Positions 28,352-37,243 of a stretch of DNA of 64,000 nucleotides are shown piece after piece. The position numbers and the translations under genes were made by a program. Origin of the DNA: Bacteroidota bacterium (GTDB lineage: Bacteria; Bacteroidota; Bacteroidia; NS11-12g; UBA955); assembly GCA_030682255.1 (NCBI GenBank), contig JAUXOK010000023.1, forward strand, positions 62,001 to 126,000, given 5' to 3'. The notes under the pieces were generated by a model, which was given only the letters and a program-made list of their open reading frames with translations, was not told the DNA's origin and ran no database searches. Numbering within the stretch: the first letter of the stretch is position 1; each line of letters starts with the position of its first letter.

Positions 28352-29207
28352 GCAAAGTAACATATACAGCCATTTAACCGCCAAGGAAAGAGATTCTATT
28401 TCATTTCCAGCAAGGTATTTTCTTAAAAACAATTTATTGAAAGGTAAAGTATTAGATTTTGGTTGTGGTTTTGGCTCTGATGTTATTATTTTAAAAGAAA
28501 ATGGGGTTGATATTACAGGTTATGATAAATTTTATTTTCCTGATTTTCCCAATGAAAAATTTGATACAATAATATGTTTGTATGTATTAAATGTTCTTGA
28601 AATTGAAGAACAAACCAAAGTTTTAATGCAAGTTTCGAGTTTATTAAAACCTGGAGGAATTGCTTATTTCGCAGTTAGAAGGGATGTGAAATTTGAAGGT
28701 TTTAGAATGCATAAAATTCATAGAAAACAAACTTATCAATGCAATGTGGTTTTACCTTTTAAAAGTATTTTATTAAACGAATATTCAGAAATTTATGAGT
28801 ATGTACATTTTAATCAAAATGAAATAAATCTAAATTATGATTGTCCCTTTTGCAATCCAGATAAAGAAAGAGAACTGATATTAGAATCCGCAACTGCTTA
28901 TGCCATTTATGATAAATTCCCAGTAAACAAAGGTCATGCTTTAATCATACCCAAAAAGCATGTTTCAAACTATTTTGAATTGACTTTTAAAGAACAAAGT
29001 GCTTGTTGGTTTGTATTAAACTCGGTTCAGAAAATTGTACAAGAAAAATTTAAACCCGATGGTTTCAATATTGGTATTAATATCAAAGAGCTAGCTGGTC
29101 AAACAATATCACATGTTCACATTCATTTGATACCAAGATACAAGGGTGATGTTGAAAATCCAAGAGGTGGAGTAAGGGGTGTGATTCCTTCTAAGAAGGA
29201 GTATTGA
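28344..29207 (+). CDS. Fusion of a class I SAM methyltransferase and a HIT-family domain
   Basis: 287 residues from the ATG at 28344. Residues 1 to about 145 are a class I methyltransferase: motif I VLDFGCGFG, an acidic residue ending strand 2 (GYDKF), then CLYVLNVLE and LLKPGGIAYF. Residues from about 160 are a HIT domain: zinc-like CPFC, GHALIIPKKH, and the histidine triad HVHIH near residue 255, followed by LIPRY. HIT proteins hydrolyse or transfer nucleotides on alpha-phosphates. The fusion and its 8-base overlap with the HNH gene suggest a nucleic-acid or nucleotide modification system; the substrate is unknown. An ATG at 28323 is less likely. Confidence 0.88.
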   Translation: MNEQSNIYSHLTAKERDSISFPARYFLKNNLLKGKVLDFGCGFGSDVIILKENGVDITGYDKFYFPDFPNEKFDTIICLYVLNVLEIEEQTKVLMQVSSLLKPGGIAYFAVRRDVKFEGFRMHKIHRKQTYQCNVVLPFKSILLNEYSEIYEYVHFNQNEINLNYDCPFCNPDKERELILESATAYAIYDKFPVNKGHALIIPKKHVSNYFELTFKEQSACWFVLNSVQKIVQEKFKPDGFNIGINIKELAGQTISHVHIHLIPRYKGDVENPRGGVRGVIPSKKEY

Positions 29208-29415
29208 TTAAAAAAGAGAAAGGAATTTGTTTGTTAAAAATTTATTAGTAAAAAGAACGCAAGCAAGTGTTTTTTATCTTTGGTGAATAAATAATTAAAG
29301 GTTTTATTTGTGGAAACTAAACTAAAAATATGGGAATAAAGATTCTATATATTACTAAAGTATGCAGTCAGGCTAAAACGACACCAAAATAGAACGATCC
29401 AAATTGACAATTAAA

Positions 29416-29871
29416 ATGACAGCAATTATTACGATAAGAGACTATGAAACGAAAGACAAAGATGAAGTCATTCACTTATTGAGGTTAAATACACCCGAAT
29501 ATTTCAGTGTTGACGAGGAAGCAGACTTGAATAAATATTTGGAAACAGAAAGGGAATTATATTATGTTTTAATATATGACCAAAAAATTGTTGGATGTGG
29601 TGGAATTAACTTTGCAGACAACAATACAACAGGGAAAATTAGTTGGGACATATTTCACCCGGATTATCAAGGAAAATCTTTGGGTACAAAATTGTTGAAA
29701 TACAGAATAGACCAACTAAATTTGATGGATGGTATACAGAAAATTACGGTTAGAACTTCGCAAGTGGCATATAAATTTTATGAGAAACAAGGATTTGTAC
29801 TACTTGATATAAAAAAGGACTATTGGGCAAAAGGGTTTGATGTGTATAATATGGTATATAAAAGACTTTGA
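29416..29871 (+). CDS. GNAT-family N-acetyltransferase
   Basis: 151 residues. The acetyl-CoA binding segment is HPDYQGKSLGTKLLKYRID (the Q/RxxGxG/A motif A), with the following strand KITVRTSQVAYKFYEKQGF and its typical FYEKxGF ending. The substrate is unknown. The ATG at 29416 is preferred to the TTG at 29404. It has 200 or so non-coding bases on either side, and no partner gene. Confidence 0.88.
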   Translation: MTAIITIRDYETKDKDEVIHLLRLNTPEYFSVDEEADLNKYLETERELYYVLIYDQKIVGCGGINFADNNTTGKISWDIFHPDYQGKSLGTKLLKYRIDQLNLMDGIQKITVRTSQVAYKFYEKQGFVLLDIKKDYWAKGFDVYNMVYKRL

Positions 29872-30069
29872 TAAAAGCTATGACAGTACTAGTCGGAACC
29901 GCTACAGCCGTTTTGTGACCACCTAAGGCGGTTGAAGTACAAAATCTAGCATAAACCCTTTTTAGCATCAAAAGAACCATTTACCATGGGTTTTTTTTGT
30001 GTTTGTATCTTTCTTGGGAAAGGGTTTAATTTGTGGCTTTTAAAGATAGATAATTCTTATTCTAAACCC

Positions 30070-30077
30070 TACATTTG
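30070..30077 (+). promoter_or_regulatory. -7 promoter box (tacatttg)
   Basis: Perfect TAnnTTTG match 45 bases before the ATG at 30123. Confidence 0.55.
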
Positions 30078-30122
30078 CAAACATCAAAAACTACCAATAA
30101 CTAACCCAAACACCATTTAAAA

Positions 30123-30968
30123 ATGAAATTACAACTACTCATACTCTTACTAACTACCATTCAACTGAAGGCACAAATAGATTTAAAGTTCGATAAACGA
30201 TTTGTGGAATGTGAAGACAAATGGGTGGCTTTTAAAATGGATAAAGACAGTGCATATATCTATGGATTTATTTACATAGATGAAGCTGCTGGTTTTACAT
30301 TTAATAGAGAAGGGTCATTTAAGCTTAAAAGCAACGATTCTTTTGAAGTTGAAAAATTGAAAGACGCTAGCATTAAAATTAGGTTGTCGCCCAACAATGT
30401 GAGGGTAGCTATTATACCCAATTCACTATACAAAGATTTGCAGATAGATTCTGTGCCCGAATGGTTGAAACATTACCAAACCAATCTCAATTCTATAAGT
30501 AGGCTCTATAGATGGGGCTTTTTATACAACGGTTGGAACGAATGCGAAAAAGCCTTGGTTTTTTTATTAAAAGCTAATGAAATAAATGCCAATCACAAGG
30601 GTCTTGCGGTGGAATTGGCTTATTCATACAATTGTTTGAAAGACTATAAAAATGCTTTGGTAGTTCTAGAAAAAGCCATTCTTCAAGATTCAACCAATGA
30701 TTATATCAACAAAGAGCTTATTTACACTTTAATTAAAACAAACGATATAGACAAGGCTATTCAGCAATACAAACAATCAGTTAAGAATAAAATTGAAACC
30801 ACTCATCATGCAGAAAACTGTTATAATATTTTGGGTTATTATTACGAACAAAAGGACCTTAAGAATTTTAAAACATGGAAAAAAGAGTTGAAGAAATGGC
30901 CCAATAGCAATGAGAAGATTCCTCAATATGTTAAATTGATGGAGAAGGAATTGAAATTAATTAATTGA
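30123..30968 (+). CDS. Exported TPR-like protein of unknown function
   Basis: 281 residues with a short signal peptide (MKLQLLILLLTTIQLKAQ). The first half is an undefined beta-rich domain. From about residue 135 there are TPR-like helices: WNECEKALVFLLKANEIN, DYKNALVVLEKAILQD and the following pairs. TPRs bind other proteins. It stands just before the truncated BRO-N gene. Confidence 0.75.
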   Translation: MKLQLLILLLTTIQLKAQIDLKFDKRFVECEDKWVAFKMDKDSAYIYGFIYIDEAAGFTFNREGSFKLKSNDSFEVEKLKDASIKIRLSPNNVRVAIIPNSLYKDLQIDSVPEWLKHYQTNLNSISRLYRWGFLYNGWNECEKALVFLLKANEINANHKGLAVELAYSYNCLKDYKNALVVLEKAILQDSTNDYINKELIYTLIKTNDIDKAIQQYKQSVKNKIETTHHAENCYNILGYYYEQKDLKNFKTWKKELKKWPNSNEKIPQYVKLMEKELKLIN

Positions 30969-30972
30969 GTAA

Positions 30973-31449
30973 ATGAGTAATATAAAATTATTTGAACAAA
31001 GTAAGATTCGTTCATATTGGAATGAAAAAGAGGAACAATGGTATTTTTCTATTGTTGATATTGTCGAGGCACTTACTGATTCTGTGAACGCAACAGACTA
31101 CTTGAAAAAACTTAGAAAGCGTGATTCAGAACTTGGAACCTACATAGGGACAAATTGTCCCCAGGTAGAAATGTTAACCAATGGCAAAAAAAGAAAGACT
31201 TTGGCAGGAACTGTTAAAGACATATTTCGTCTTATCCAATCCATCCCATCACCCAAAGCAGAGCCATTTAAACAATGGTTGGCAAAGGTGGGCTATGAGC
31301 GGATGCAAGAAATTCAAGACCCTGAGATGAGTTTAGACAGAGCGAGAGAAAATTGGCAGAAATTAGGTAGGAGCGAAAAATGGATTCAGCAAAGGATGAC
31401 TGGGCAGGAGACCCGAAATAAAATAACACTAACAATGGCACAATGTTAG
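30973..31449 (+). pseudogene. Truncated BRO-N domain protein
   Basis: 158 residues. The BRO-N domain is clear at 1 to about 110 (IRSYWNEKEEQWYFSIVDIVEALTDS, then DYLKKLRKRD), followed by the family's DPEMSLDRARENWQKLGRSEKWIQQRM and TGQETRNK. In relatives I know, the protein continues for about 100 residues past this point. Here it breaks into ITLTMAQC and stops, so the C-terminal domain seems to be lost. BRO-N proteins occur in phages and mobile elements and are thought to bind DNA. It starts 4 bases after the TPR gene. Confidence 0.75.
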
Positions 31450-31508
31450 TTTATTAAAAAAATTATTTCTAAAAATTGAATAGTCAAACACTTCACACAA
31501 TCCCAAAA

Positions 31509-32069
31509 ATGACTAAACAAACATTATTACCAAAACAACAAGAAGATTTATTAACCACCTTGAAAACACGTTTTGAAAAAAACATGAACCGCCACCAAAG
31601 TTTAAAATGGGAGAATATTCAAGCTAAGCTTTTAAAAAATCCCGATAAACTGTGGTCACTCTCTCAGATGGAAGAAACAGGCGGAGAACCAGATTTAGTG
31701 GTCTTGGATGTTAATTCAGATGCCTATATTTTTTACGACTGTTCGCCCGAATCTCCCAAAGGCAGAAGAAGTATTTGCTACGATCATGTCGCTTTATTGT
31801 CTAGAAAAGAACATCCACCAAAAAATAGTGCCCTCAATATGGCAAAAGAAATGGGCATTGAACTTATAAACGAACAACAGTATTTTGAACTACAAAAGTT
31901 TGGAAAATTTGATACCAAAACTTCCACTTGGTTAAAAACCACAGAAGAATTGCGAGCCTTAGGCGGTGCTATTTTTGGAGATTGGCGTTATGGCAGAGTG
32001 TTTATATACCACAATGGTGCTGAATCGTATTATGGTTCAAGAGGTTTCAGAGGTTTTTTGAGCATTTAA
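31509..32069 (+). CDS. DUF4256 protein
   Basis: 186 residues matching DUF4256: N-terminal LLTTLKTRFEKNMNRHQ, the central METGGEPDLVV and CSPESPKGRRSICYDHVA blocks, and the C-terminal ALGGAIFGDWRYGRVFIYHNGAESYYGSRGFRG. The family is widespread, complete here, and without an assigned function. The ATG at 31509 is preferred over the upstream TTG. Confidence 0.85.
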   Translation: MTKQTLLPKQQEDLLTTLKTRFEKNMNRHQSLKWENIQAKLLKNPDKLWSLSQMEETGGEPDLVVLDVNSDAYIFYDCSPESPKGRRSICYDHVALLSRKEHPPKNSALNMAKEMGIELINEQQYFELQKFGKFDTKTSTWLKTTEELRALGGAIFGDWRYGRVFIYHNGAESYYGSRGFRGFLSI

Positions 32070-32170
32070 AACCTGTTTAAGGTTTTGCTGAATTGTGTCG
32101 TTGTTGGTCTGATGTTTAGCACAGTCAATGAAACAAAATTAAGTCAAAATACGAAAACAATCATTTTTTC

Positions 32171-32227
32171 TCCCGCTTCTTCGTGCGGGATGGAGAAGAA
32201 CAGGACTTTGACTAGGCTTTGCCTAGT
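32171..32227. repeat. Two short intergenic hairpins
   Basis: The first is tcccgc/gcggga at 32171-32190; the second actaggc/gcctagt at 32211-32227 with a 3-base loop. The first belongs to the tcccg...cggga hairpin class also found at 21948, 36951 and 52273. Confidence 0.6.
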
Positions 32228-32263
32228 GGATGAGGCCTTTAAGGGATTTTCCCCAAACACCTA

Positions 32264-33001
32264 CTACCAAAAATTCTTTTTATCAAACTTTCGCCAATAC
32301 ATTACGAGTAGTAAACCAAATAATGCGCCTCCAATATGGGCAAAATGTGCAATTGGGTCCCAACCAAAACTGCTGAATCCCATTACAATGTCTAATAATA
32401 TAAAACCAGGCACTAAATATTTGGCTTTGATAGGATAGGGGATAAACATAATCATCAGTTCGGTGTTTGGAAATAGAAACGCAAAGGCAGTTACAACACC
32501 ATACAAAGCTCCACTTGCTCCAACTACTTGACCAAATACAATCGATGAAACTTTTCCCAATGTCTCACTATCGGGAATTAATGGACTGTTGGTTTTAACT
32601 TTTTCGCCTTCAATTACCAAATCCAAAGCCTCGGCAGTGGGGAACCATAAGCCTGTTAAATTATGTAATTCAATAATCTGAGATAAAATATGAATGCCTA
32701 TAGCACCAAATCCTGCGAAAAAAAATAGGGTTAAAAACCGTTTGCTCCCCATAAAGTTTTCTACCACAACACCAATAGAAATTAAACCTATCATGTTAAA
32801 TAACAAATGCGTTAAACCGCCATGCATAAACATGTGTGTGATCAATTGCCAAGGTTTAAACAATAAATTATTAGGATAGTGCATTGCTAAATATTCGTTG
32901 AGATTGATGCCTTTGTTATCCATCAATATGGTGCCGATAAATAAAATAACACATCCTATAACAACTTGTTTTACGATAGGGGTAAGAAAGATTCTGTTCA
33001 T
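32264..33001 (-). CDS. Rhomboid-family intramembrane serine protease
   Basis: 245 residues, about six membrane segments. The catalytic dyad is Ser163 in GASG (161-164) and His222 in HFAHIGGALFG. The early WQLITHMFMHGGLTHLLFNM block matches the family L1 loop and TM2 histidines. It cleaves membrane proteins within or next to the bilayer. An insertion of about 40 residues (105-150) before the active serine is longer than in minimal rhomboids. The next gene upstream is mutL, 9 bases away, so they share a transcript. Confidence 0.92.
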   Translation of the reverse strand: MNRIFLTPIVKQVVIGCVILFIGTILMDNKGINLNEYLAMHYPNNLLFKPWQLITHMFMHGGLTHLLFNMIGLISIGVVVENFMGSKRFLTLFFFAGFGAIGIHILSQIIELHNLTGLWFPTAEALDLVIEGEKVKTNSPLIPDSETLGKVSSIVFGQVVGASGALYGVVTAFAFLFPNTELMIMFIPYPIKAKYLVPGFILLDIVMGFSSFGWDPIAHFAHIGGALFGLLLVMYWRKFDKKNFW

Positions 33002-33010
33002 GTGGGTTTA

Positions 33011-34822
33011 TTAATTGAAAAAATCAGTTATTTTTTGTTGACCAAGTTCTATATATACAGGCTTGCCATTGGGTCTTGTGGCAGGTGTTTCGCATTTAAA
33101 TAATTGAACCAATAGGTCGATTGCTTGTTCGTTTTCCAAAGTTTTTGTTCTGTAAATGGCTTCATTTTGCGCCATAGCCAATGCCAATACTTGGCGTTTG
33201 TCGCCTACTATGTTGGTAGAATTGTTTTTAAAACTTTCAATCAAACTTTCTAAAAGTTCTTTTTCAGAACCTTTAAGTGTTTCTGCTGGCACACCATTGA
33301 TGATTAAGCAATTGTTGCCAAAGTCTGCTACATCAAAACCCAAATCTTTGATGTCTTCCATAATCTCATGTGCTAACACATAATCCTGATGGCTGAGTTC
33401 GATAGTTCGAGGAAAGAGCAATTGTTGAACTGCTGCAGAGCGGTAAAGAATATTTTGACAATATTTTTCAAATAAAATGCGTTCGTGTGCAGCTCTTTGA
33501 TCTACTATGATGAGTTGCGCATTTTTGACAGCTACTAAAAAACCATTGGGCAAAATCAAACAATCTGAAATGACAGTTGCTTGATGTTCGATGGGTAAAC
33601 TTTTTTGAGCATTCAAAGCTTCTTGATGGGTGTTGTCTTTGATATATGGATTCTCAAACAATTGATGCCATTGTTGACTTTGAATGGGTTTCCAACGCTC
33701 TTGAGTATCGGATTTAAAGGGATTGTAACCCTTGTCTATTTTTGGTTCCGGAACAATGTGATGTGTTTTTGAAGTGCCTAAATCTCTGAGTGGACTAAAA
33801 ATATGAGGATTAGCAAACTCCAAATCTGGCATGGCGGTATATTGTCCCAATGCTTTTTTGATAGCCGATTTAACAAGTGTGTAAACCATGCGTTCTTCAT
33901 CAAATTTAATCTCCGTTTTGGTTGGATGAATATTCACGTCTATGTGAGCAGGGTCGATGCTTAAAAATAACACATAAAAAGGAAATTGATCTTTAGCAAT
34001 CAATTGGTCGTAGGCATTCACTATGGCATGATTGATATAAGCATCTTTGATAAACCTTTGATTAACAAAAATAAATTGTTCGCCACGCGTTTTTTTGGCT
34101 ATTTCTGGTTTGCCAACAAAGCCTTTAACATTCAAATATTCGTGGGTTTCGTCAACGGTTAAAAAATCATCGCTGTTTTTTTTGCCTAATAAGTCTGCAA
34201 TGCGCTGTTCGGGTTTGGCAATATTCAATACAAAAACCTCCTTGTCGTTGTGATACAGGCTAAAAGCTACTTCAGGATGTGGCATGGCTACTCTAACAAA
34301 TTCATCAATGATATGACGCATTTCTACAGGCACACTTTTTAAAAAATTGCGTCTAGCGGGCACATTATAAAAAAGGTTTTTGATAGAAAATTGAGTGCCA
34401 TTAACCGTTGCAACAGGCGATTGGTCTATTACCTTACTGCCTTCGATACGGATAAAAGTGCCCACTTCGTCTTCCTTGCGTTTGGTTTTCATTTCTACAT
34501 GGGCAATTGCAGCAATAGAAGCTAATGCCTCGCCCCTAAAACCAAAACTTTTTAATCGGAACAAATCATCTGCCTGACTGATTTTTGAGGTAGCATGTCT
34601 TTCCCAACACATTCTTGCATCAGTGATACTCATGCCCACGCCATTGTCTATGATTTGAATCAGCGAGGTGCCACCTTCTTTAATCAACACTTTTATTTGT
34701 GTGGCTTTGGCATCCAAGGCATTTTCCAACAATTCTTTAATAACAGAGGCCGGTCTTTGAACCACTTCACCCGCTGCTATTTGATTGGCAATGTTATCGG
34801 GAAGCAGTTTAATACAATCCAT
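33011..34822 (-). CDS. mutL: DNA mismatch repair protein MutL
   Basis: 603 residues from the ATG at 34822. The GHKL ATPase half has IAAGEVVQRPASVIKELLENALDA (split here: IAAGEV, LLENALDA), DNGVGM and GFRGEALASI. The C-terminal dimerisation half contains DQRAAHERILFEKY, which resembles the DQHA(X)2E(X)4E endonuclease motif but has Arg for His. The other endonuclease motifs are weak, so nicking activity is doubtful. The gene start overlaps the end of the small membrane-protein gene by 14 bases. Confidence 0.93.
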   Translation of the reverse strand: MDCIKLLPDNIANQIAAGEVVQRPASVIKELLENALDAKATQIKVLIKEGGTSLIQIIDNGVGMSITDARMCWERHATSKISQADDLFRLKSFGFRGEALASIAAIAHVEMKTKRKEDEVGTFIRIEGSKVIDQSPVATVNGTQFSIKNLFYNVPARRNFLKSVPVEMRHIIDEFVRVAMPHPEVAFSLYHNDKEVFVLNIAKPEQRIADLLGKKNSDDFLTVDETHEYLNVKGFVGKPEIAKKTRGEQFIFVNQRFIKDAYINHAIVNAYDQLIAKDQFPFYVLFLSIDPAHIDVNIHPTKTEIKFDEERMVYTLVKSAIKKALGQYTAMPDLEFANPHIFSPLRDLGTSKTHHIVPEPKIDKGYNPFKSDTQERWKPIQSQQWHQLFENPYIKDNTHQEALNAQKSLPIEHQATVISDCLILPNGFLVAVKNAQLIIVDQRAAHERILFEKYCQNILYRSAAVQQLLFPRTIELSHQDYVLAHEIMEDIKDLGFDVADFGNNCLIINGVPAETLKGSEKELLESLIESFKNNSTNIVGDKRQVLALAMAQNEAIYRTKTLENEQAIDLLVQLFKCETPATRPNGKPVYIELGQQKITDFFN

Positions 34823-35165
34823 CTTTTTTGTCAAAGATATTTAAAAATTGATTCACAAAATCATTAAAAGCATTGGTGTTAAATAAATGGTAAGCCATAA
34901 AACCAATTCCTATTAAAATGATTAATAATCTGAAATTATAGGCCGCTATTTTTTTTTGATTGTCGGTTTTTCTACCAACTTTGGAGGTGAATTTGCCTTT
35001 AAAATCGGGTCTGTATTCGCCTTTATCTTTGGCATCTCTTTCTGCCCTTAGTTTTTCTATACGCTCATTAAAAGCTGCTTTTTCAGCATTATAGTACATG
35101 GGTTTATAGGTAAAACCCCTAGGTTTTCTTTGGTTTCTTGTGATAATGTCAAACAAATTTGCCAC
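34809..35165 (-). CDS. Small membrane protein upstream of mutL
   Basis: 118 residues, strongly basic in the first 75 (RNQRKPRGFTYKP, RAERDAKDKGEYRPDFKGKF), then one membrane segment (LLIILIGIGFMAYHLF) and a short tail. The orientation suggests a cytoplasmic basic domain anchored to the membrane. The start is GTG at 35165, set by a -7 box 4 bases upstream. It overlaps mutL and is conserved in this position in my recollection of Bacteroidota genomes, but no function is known. Confidence 0.78.
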   Translation of the reverse strand: MANLFDIITRNQRKPRGFTYKPMYYNAEKAAFNERIEKLRAERDAKDKGEYRPDFKGKFTSKVGRKTDNQKKIAAYNFRLLIILIGIGFMAYHLFNTNAFNDFVNQFLNIFDKKDGLY

Positions 35166-35169
35166 ATCA

Positions 35170-35177
35170 CAAAGTTA
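35170..35177 (-). promoter_or_regulatory. -7 promoter box (taactttg), 4 bases before the start codon
   Basis: Minus-strand TAnnTTTG match followed by tgat and the GTG at 35165; likely drives the small membrane protein, mutL and rhomboid. Confidence 0.6.
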
Positions 35178-35345
35178 ATGCAATTTTTTCGGATTATCAG
35201 AATCGCTTGGAAAACACTTTTAATTTTTGGATTAATATTCTACATGGCAATTACTAAAAATTAAACATTACAAATATTTACCTCTCTTGTTAATAAGAAA
35301 TCTGTTTTTTATAAAACTTTTTCTTTCATAATTTCTTTTTGATTA

Positions 35346-35353
35346 TATCTTTG
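35346..35353 (+). promoter_or_regulatory. -7 promoter box (tatctttg) of comM
   Basis: Perfect TAnnTTTG match 15 bases before the ATG at 35369. Confidence 0.6.
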
Positions 35354-35368
35354 CTATTCTAAATTACT

Positions 35369-36916
35369 ATGTTTGTAAAAACTTTTGGTTCGGCTGTTTA
35401 TGGCGTTAATGCCTACACTATTACGATAGAGGTGAATGTTAGTGGCGATGGTGCAAGCTATGCTTTGGTGGGTTTGCCCGACAATGCTGTTAAAGAAAGT
35501 TGGCTCAGAATTGCCACTGCTTTTAAAAATAATCAACTCAGTATTCCTCGCAAAAAAATTGTGGTCAACATGGCGCCTGCAGATATCAAAAAGGAAGGTA
35601 GCGCATACGATTTAACCATTGCAACGGGTATTTTGGCGGCTAGCGAACAAATAATTGAAGTTGAAACCATTGGTCAATACATCATCATGGGAGAATTGTC
35701 TCTAGATGGAAGTATTTTGCCAATAAAAGGTGCTTTGCCAATTGCTATTCAAGCACAAAAAGAAGGTTTTAAAGGATTTATTCTGCCCATTCAAAACGCC
35801 AAAGAAGCCGCCATTGTTAAAGGTTTGGAAGTATATGGTGCCGAAAAATTAACCGATATAGTTGGGTTTTTTAATGGAACACATCAATTGGAGCAAGTTA
35901 TAGCTGACCCAAGAGCAGATTTTGCCAATAGCCTCAACGAATTTGATTTAGATTTTGCAGATGTACAAGGGCAGGAAAATATCAAACGAGCAATGGAAAT
36001 AGCCGCTGCAGGCGGACATAATATCATATTGATTGGACCTCCAGGTGCAGGAAAAACCATGTTGGCTAAAAGATTGCCTACCATTTTGCCACCTATGACA
36101 TTGCACGAGGCATTGGAAACTACCAAAATACATTCTGTGGCTGGTAAACTTGGCGACAATGCTAGTTTGGTTGCGCATAGGCCCTTTCGTTCGCCACATC
36201 ATACCATTTCAGATGTGGCATTGGTGGGCGGAGGTAATATTCCCCAACCAGGCGAAATATCTTTGGCACACAATGGCGTTTTGTTTTTGGATGAATTGCC
36301 AGAGTTTAAACGCACTGTTTTGGAGGTGATGCGCCAACCTCTCGAAGATAGGAAAGTAAACATCTCTCGTGCCAAGTTTTCAGTAGATTATCCCGCTAGT
36401 TTTATGTTGGTAGCAAGTATGAATCCTTGTCCTTGTGGATACTACAACCATCCCGAAAAGGAATGTGTGTGTGGACCAGCGGTTGTGCAAAAATATTTGA
36501 GCAAAATTAGCGGACCACTCCTAGACAGAATAGATATTCATATAGAGGTAACGCCTGTTAGTTTTGAGGAATTGGCAAGCACCAAAAGAAGCAACGAAAA
36601 GAGCACAGAAGTTAGAAACCGTGTTCAGATAGCCAGAGACATACAATCTGCTAGATATACAGAAAAATCAGGAATCCATTGCAATGCACAAATGCCGAGC
36701 AATCAGGTGAAAGTTATTTGCCAAATTTCAGACGCTGGCACACAGCTTTTAAAAACCGCTATGCAACGCTTGAATCTCAGTGCAAGGGCATATGACAGAA
36801 TCTTGAAAGTTAGCCGCACCATAGCTGATTTAGACCAATCTGTAGACATCAAAATAGAGCATTTGGCAGAAGCCATTCAATACAGAAGTTTAGACAGAGA
36901 GAATTGGAGCGGATAA
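35369..36916 (+). CDS. YifB/ComM-family Mg-chelatase-like AAA ATPase
   Basis: 515 residues of the ComM/YifB type: a Lon-protease-like N-terminal domain, an AAA+ core with Walker A GPPGAGKTM and Walker B VLFLDELPEF, then a cysteine cluster (NPCPCGYYNHPEKECVCG) and the C-terminal helical domain ending LAEAIQYRSLDRE. ComM is a hexameric helicase that promotes branch migration during natural transformation. If that role holds here, it fits the allele-exchange traces elsewhere in this window. Confidence 0.93.
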   Translation: MFVKTFGSAVYGVNAYTITIEVNVSGDGASYALVGLPDNAVKESWLRIATAFKNNQLSIPRKKIVVNMAPADIKKEGSAYDLTIATGILAASEQIIEVETIGQYIIMGELSLDGSILPIKGALPIAIQAQKEGFKGFILPIQNAKEAAIVKGLEVYGAEKLTDIVGFFNGTHQLEQVIADPRADFANSLNEFDLDFADVQGQENIKRAMEIAAAGGHNIILIGPPGAGKTMLAKRLPTILPPMTLHEALETTKIHSVAGKLGDNASLVAHRPFRSPHHTISDVALVGGGNIPQPGEISLAHNGVLFLDELPEFKRTVLEVMRQPLEDRKVNISRAKFSVDYPASFMLVASMNPCPCGYYNHPEKECVCGPAVVQKYLSKISGPLLDRIDIHIEVTPVSFEELASTKRSNEKSTEVRNRVQIARDIQSARYTEKSGIHCNAQMPSNQVKVICQISDAGTQLLKTAMQRLNLSARAYDRILKVSRTIADLDQSVDIKIEHLAEAIQYRSLDRENWSG

Positions 36917-37243
36917 TGAGTGTTGGTAATTAGTTATGGGTTAATAGTTTCTCGCATAAAATTGCGGGAAGGTTACTGTTTTTAAATAATCAAACCAATC
37001 AATGGAAAGTTGATAAACTTTTCGATAGAATTATATCGATTTAATATAAACTAAATTATATTTATTTTATTAATCTAATAATCAGTTAATTATGTCTTTT
37101 TTTGAATTATATTTAAATTATTAAAAACTAAATACATGTTATTATGTTTAATAAATGTTAAACAAAAAGTGACTAAACACTTTTTCAAAAAAAGGGCGTA
37201 ATCCGAAAAGCCTAATGAGTAGGGAAATTTAAAAAAATACAAA
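36917..37243. other. Upstream region of the rhodopsin gene
   Basis: About 327 AT-rich bases. It holds an imperfect hairpin at 36951-36968 (ctcgca/tgcggg) and a terminator-like hairpin at 37164-37185 (aaaaagtg/cacttttt). After it comes a leader of about 58 bases with the only GC-richer stretch (agggcgtaatccgaaaagcc) directly before the ATG. No clean TAnnTTTG box was found close to the start. Confidence 0.45.

Noticed and set aside
29950-30000. Terminator after the GNAT gene at 29416-29871
   Set aside because: There is a T-run (ggttttttttgt), but the upstream stem is short and imperfect.
30973-31449. Prophage
   Set aside because: One BRO-N gene alone, with no phage structural, lysis or integrase genes around it.
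32085-32438. 117-codon open frame on the plus strand
   Set aside because: It runs antisense into the well-supported rhomboid gene and starts in a hairpin-rich intergenic stretch.
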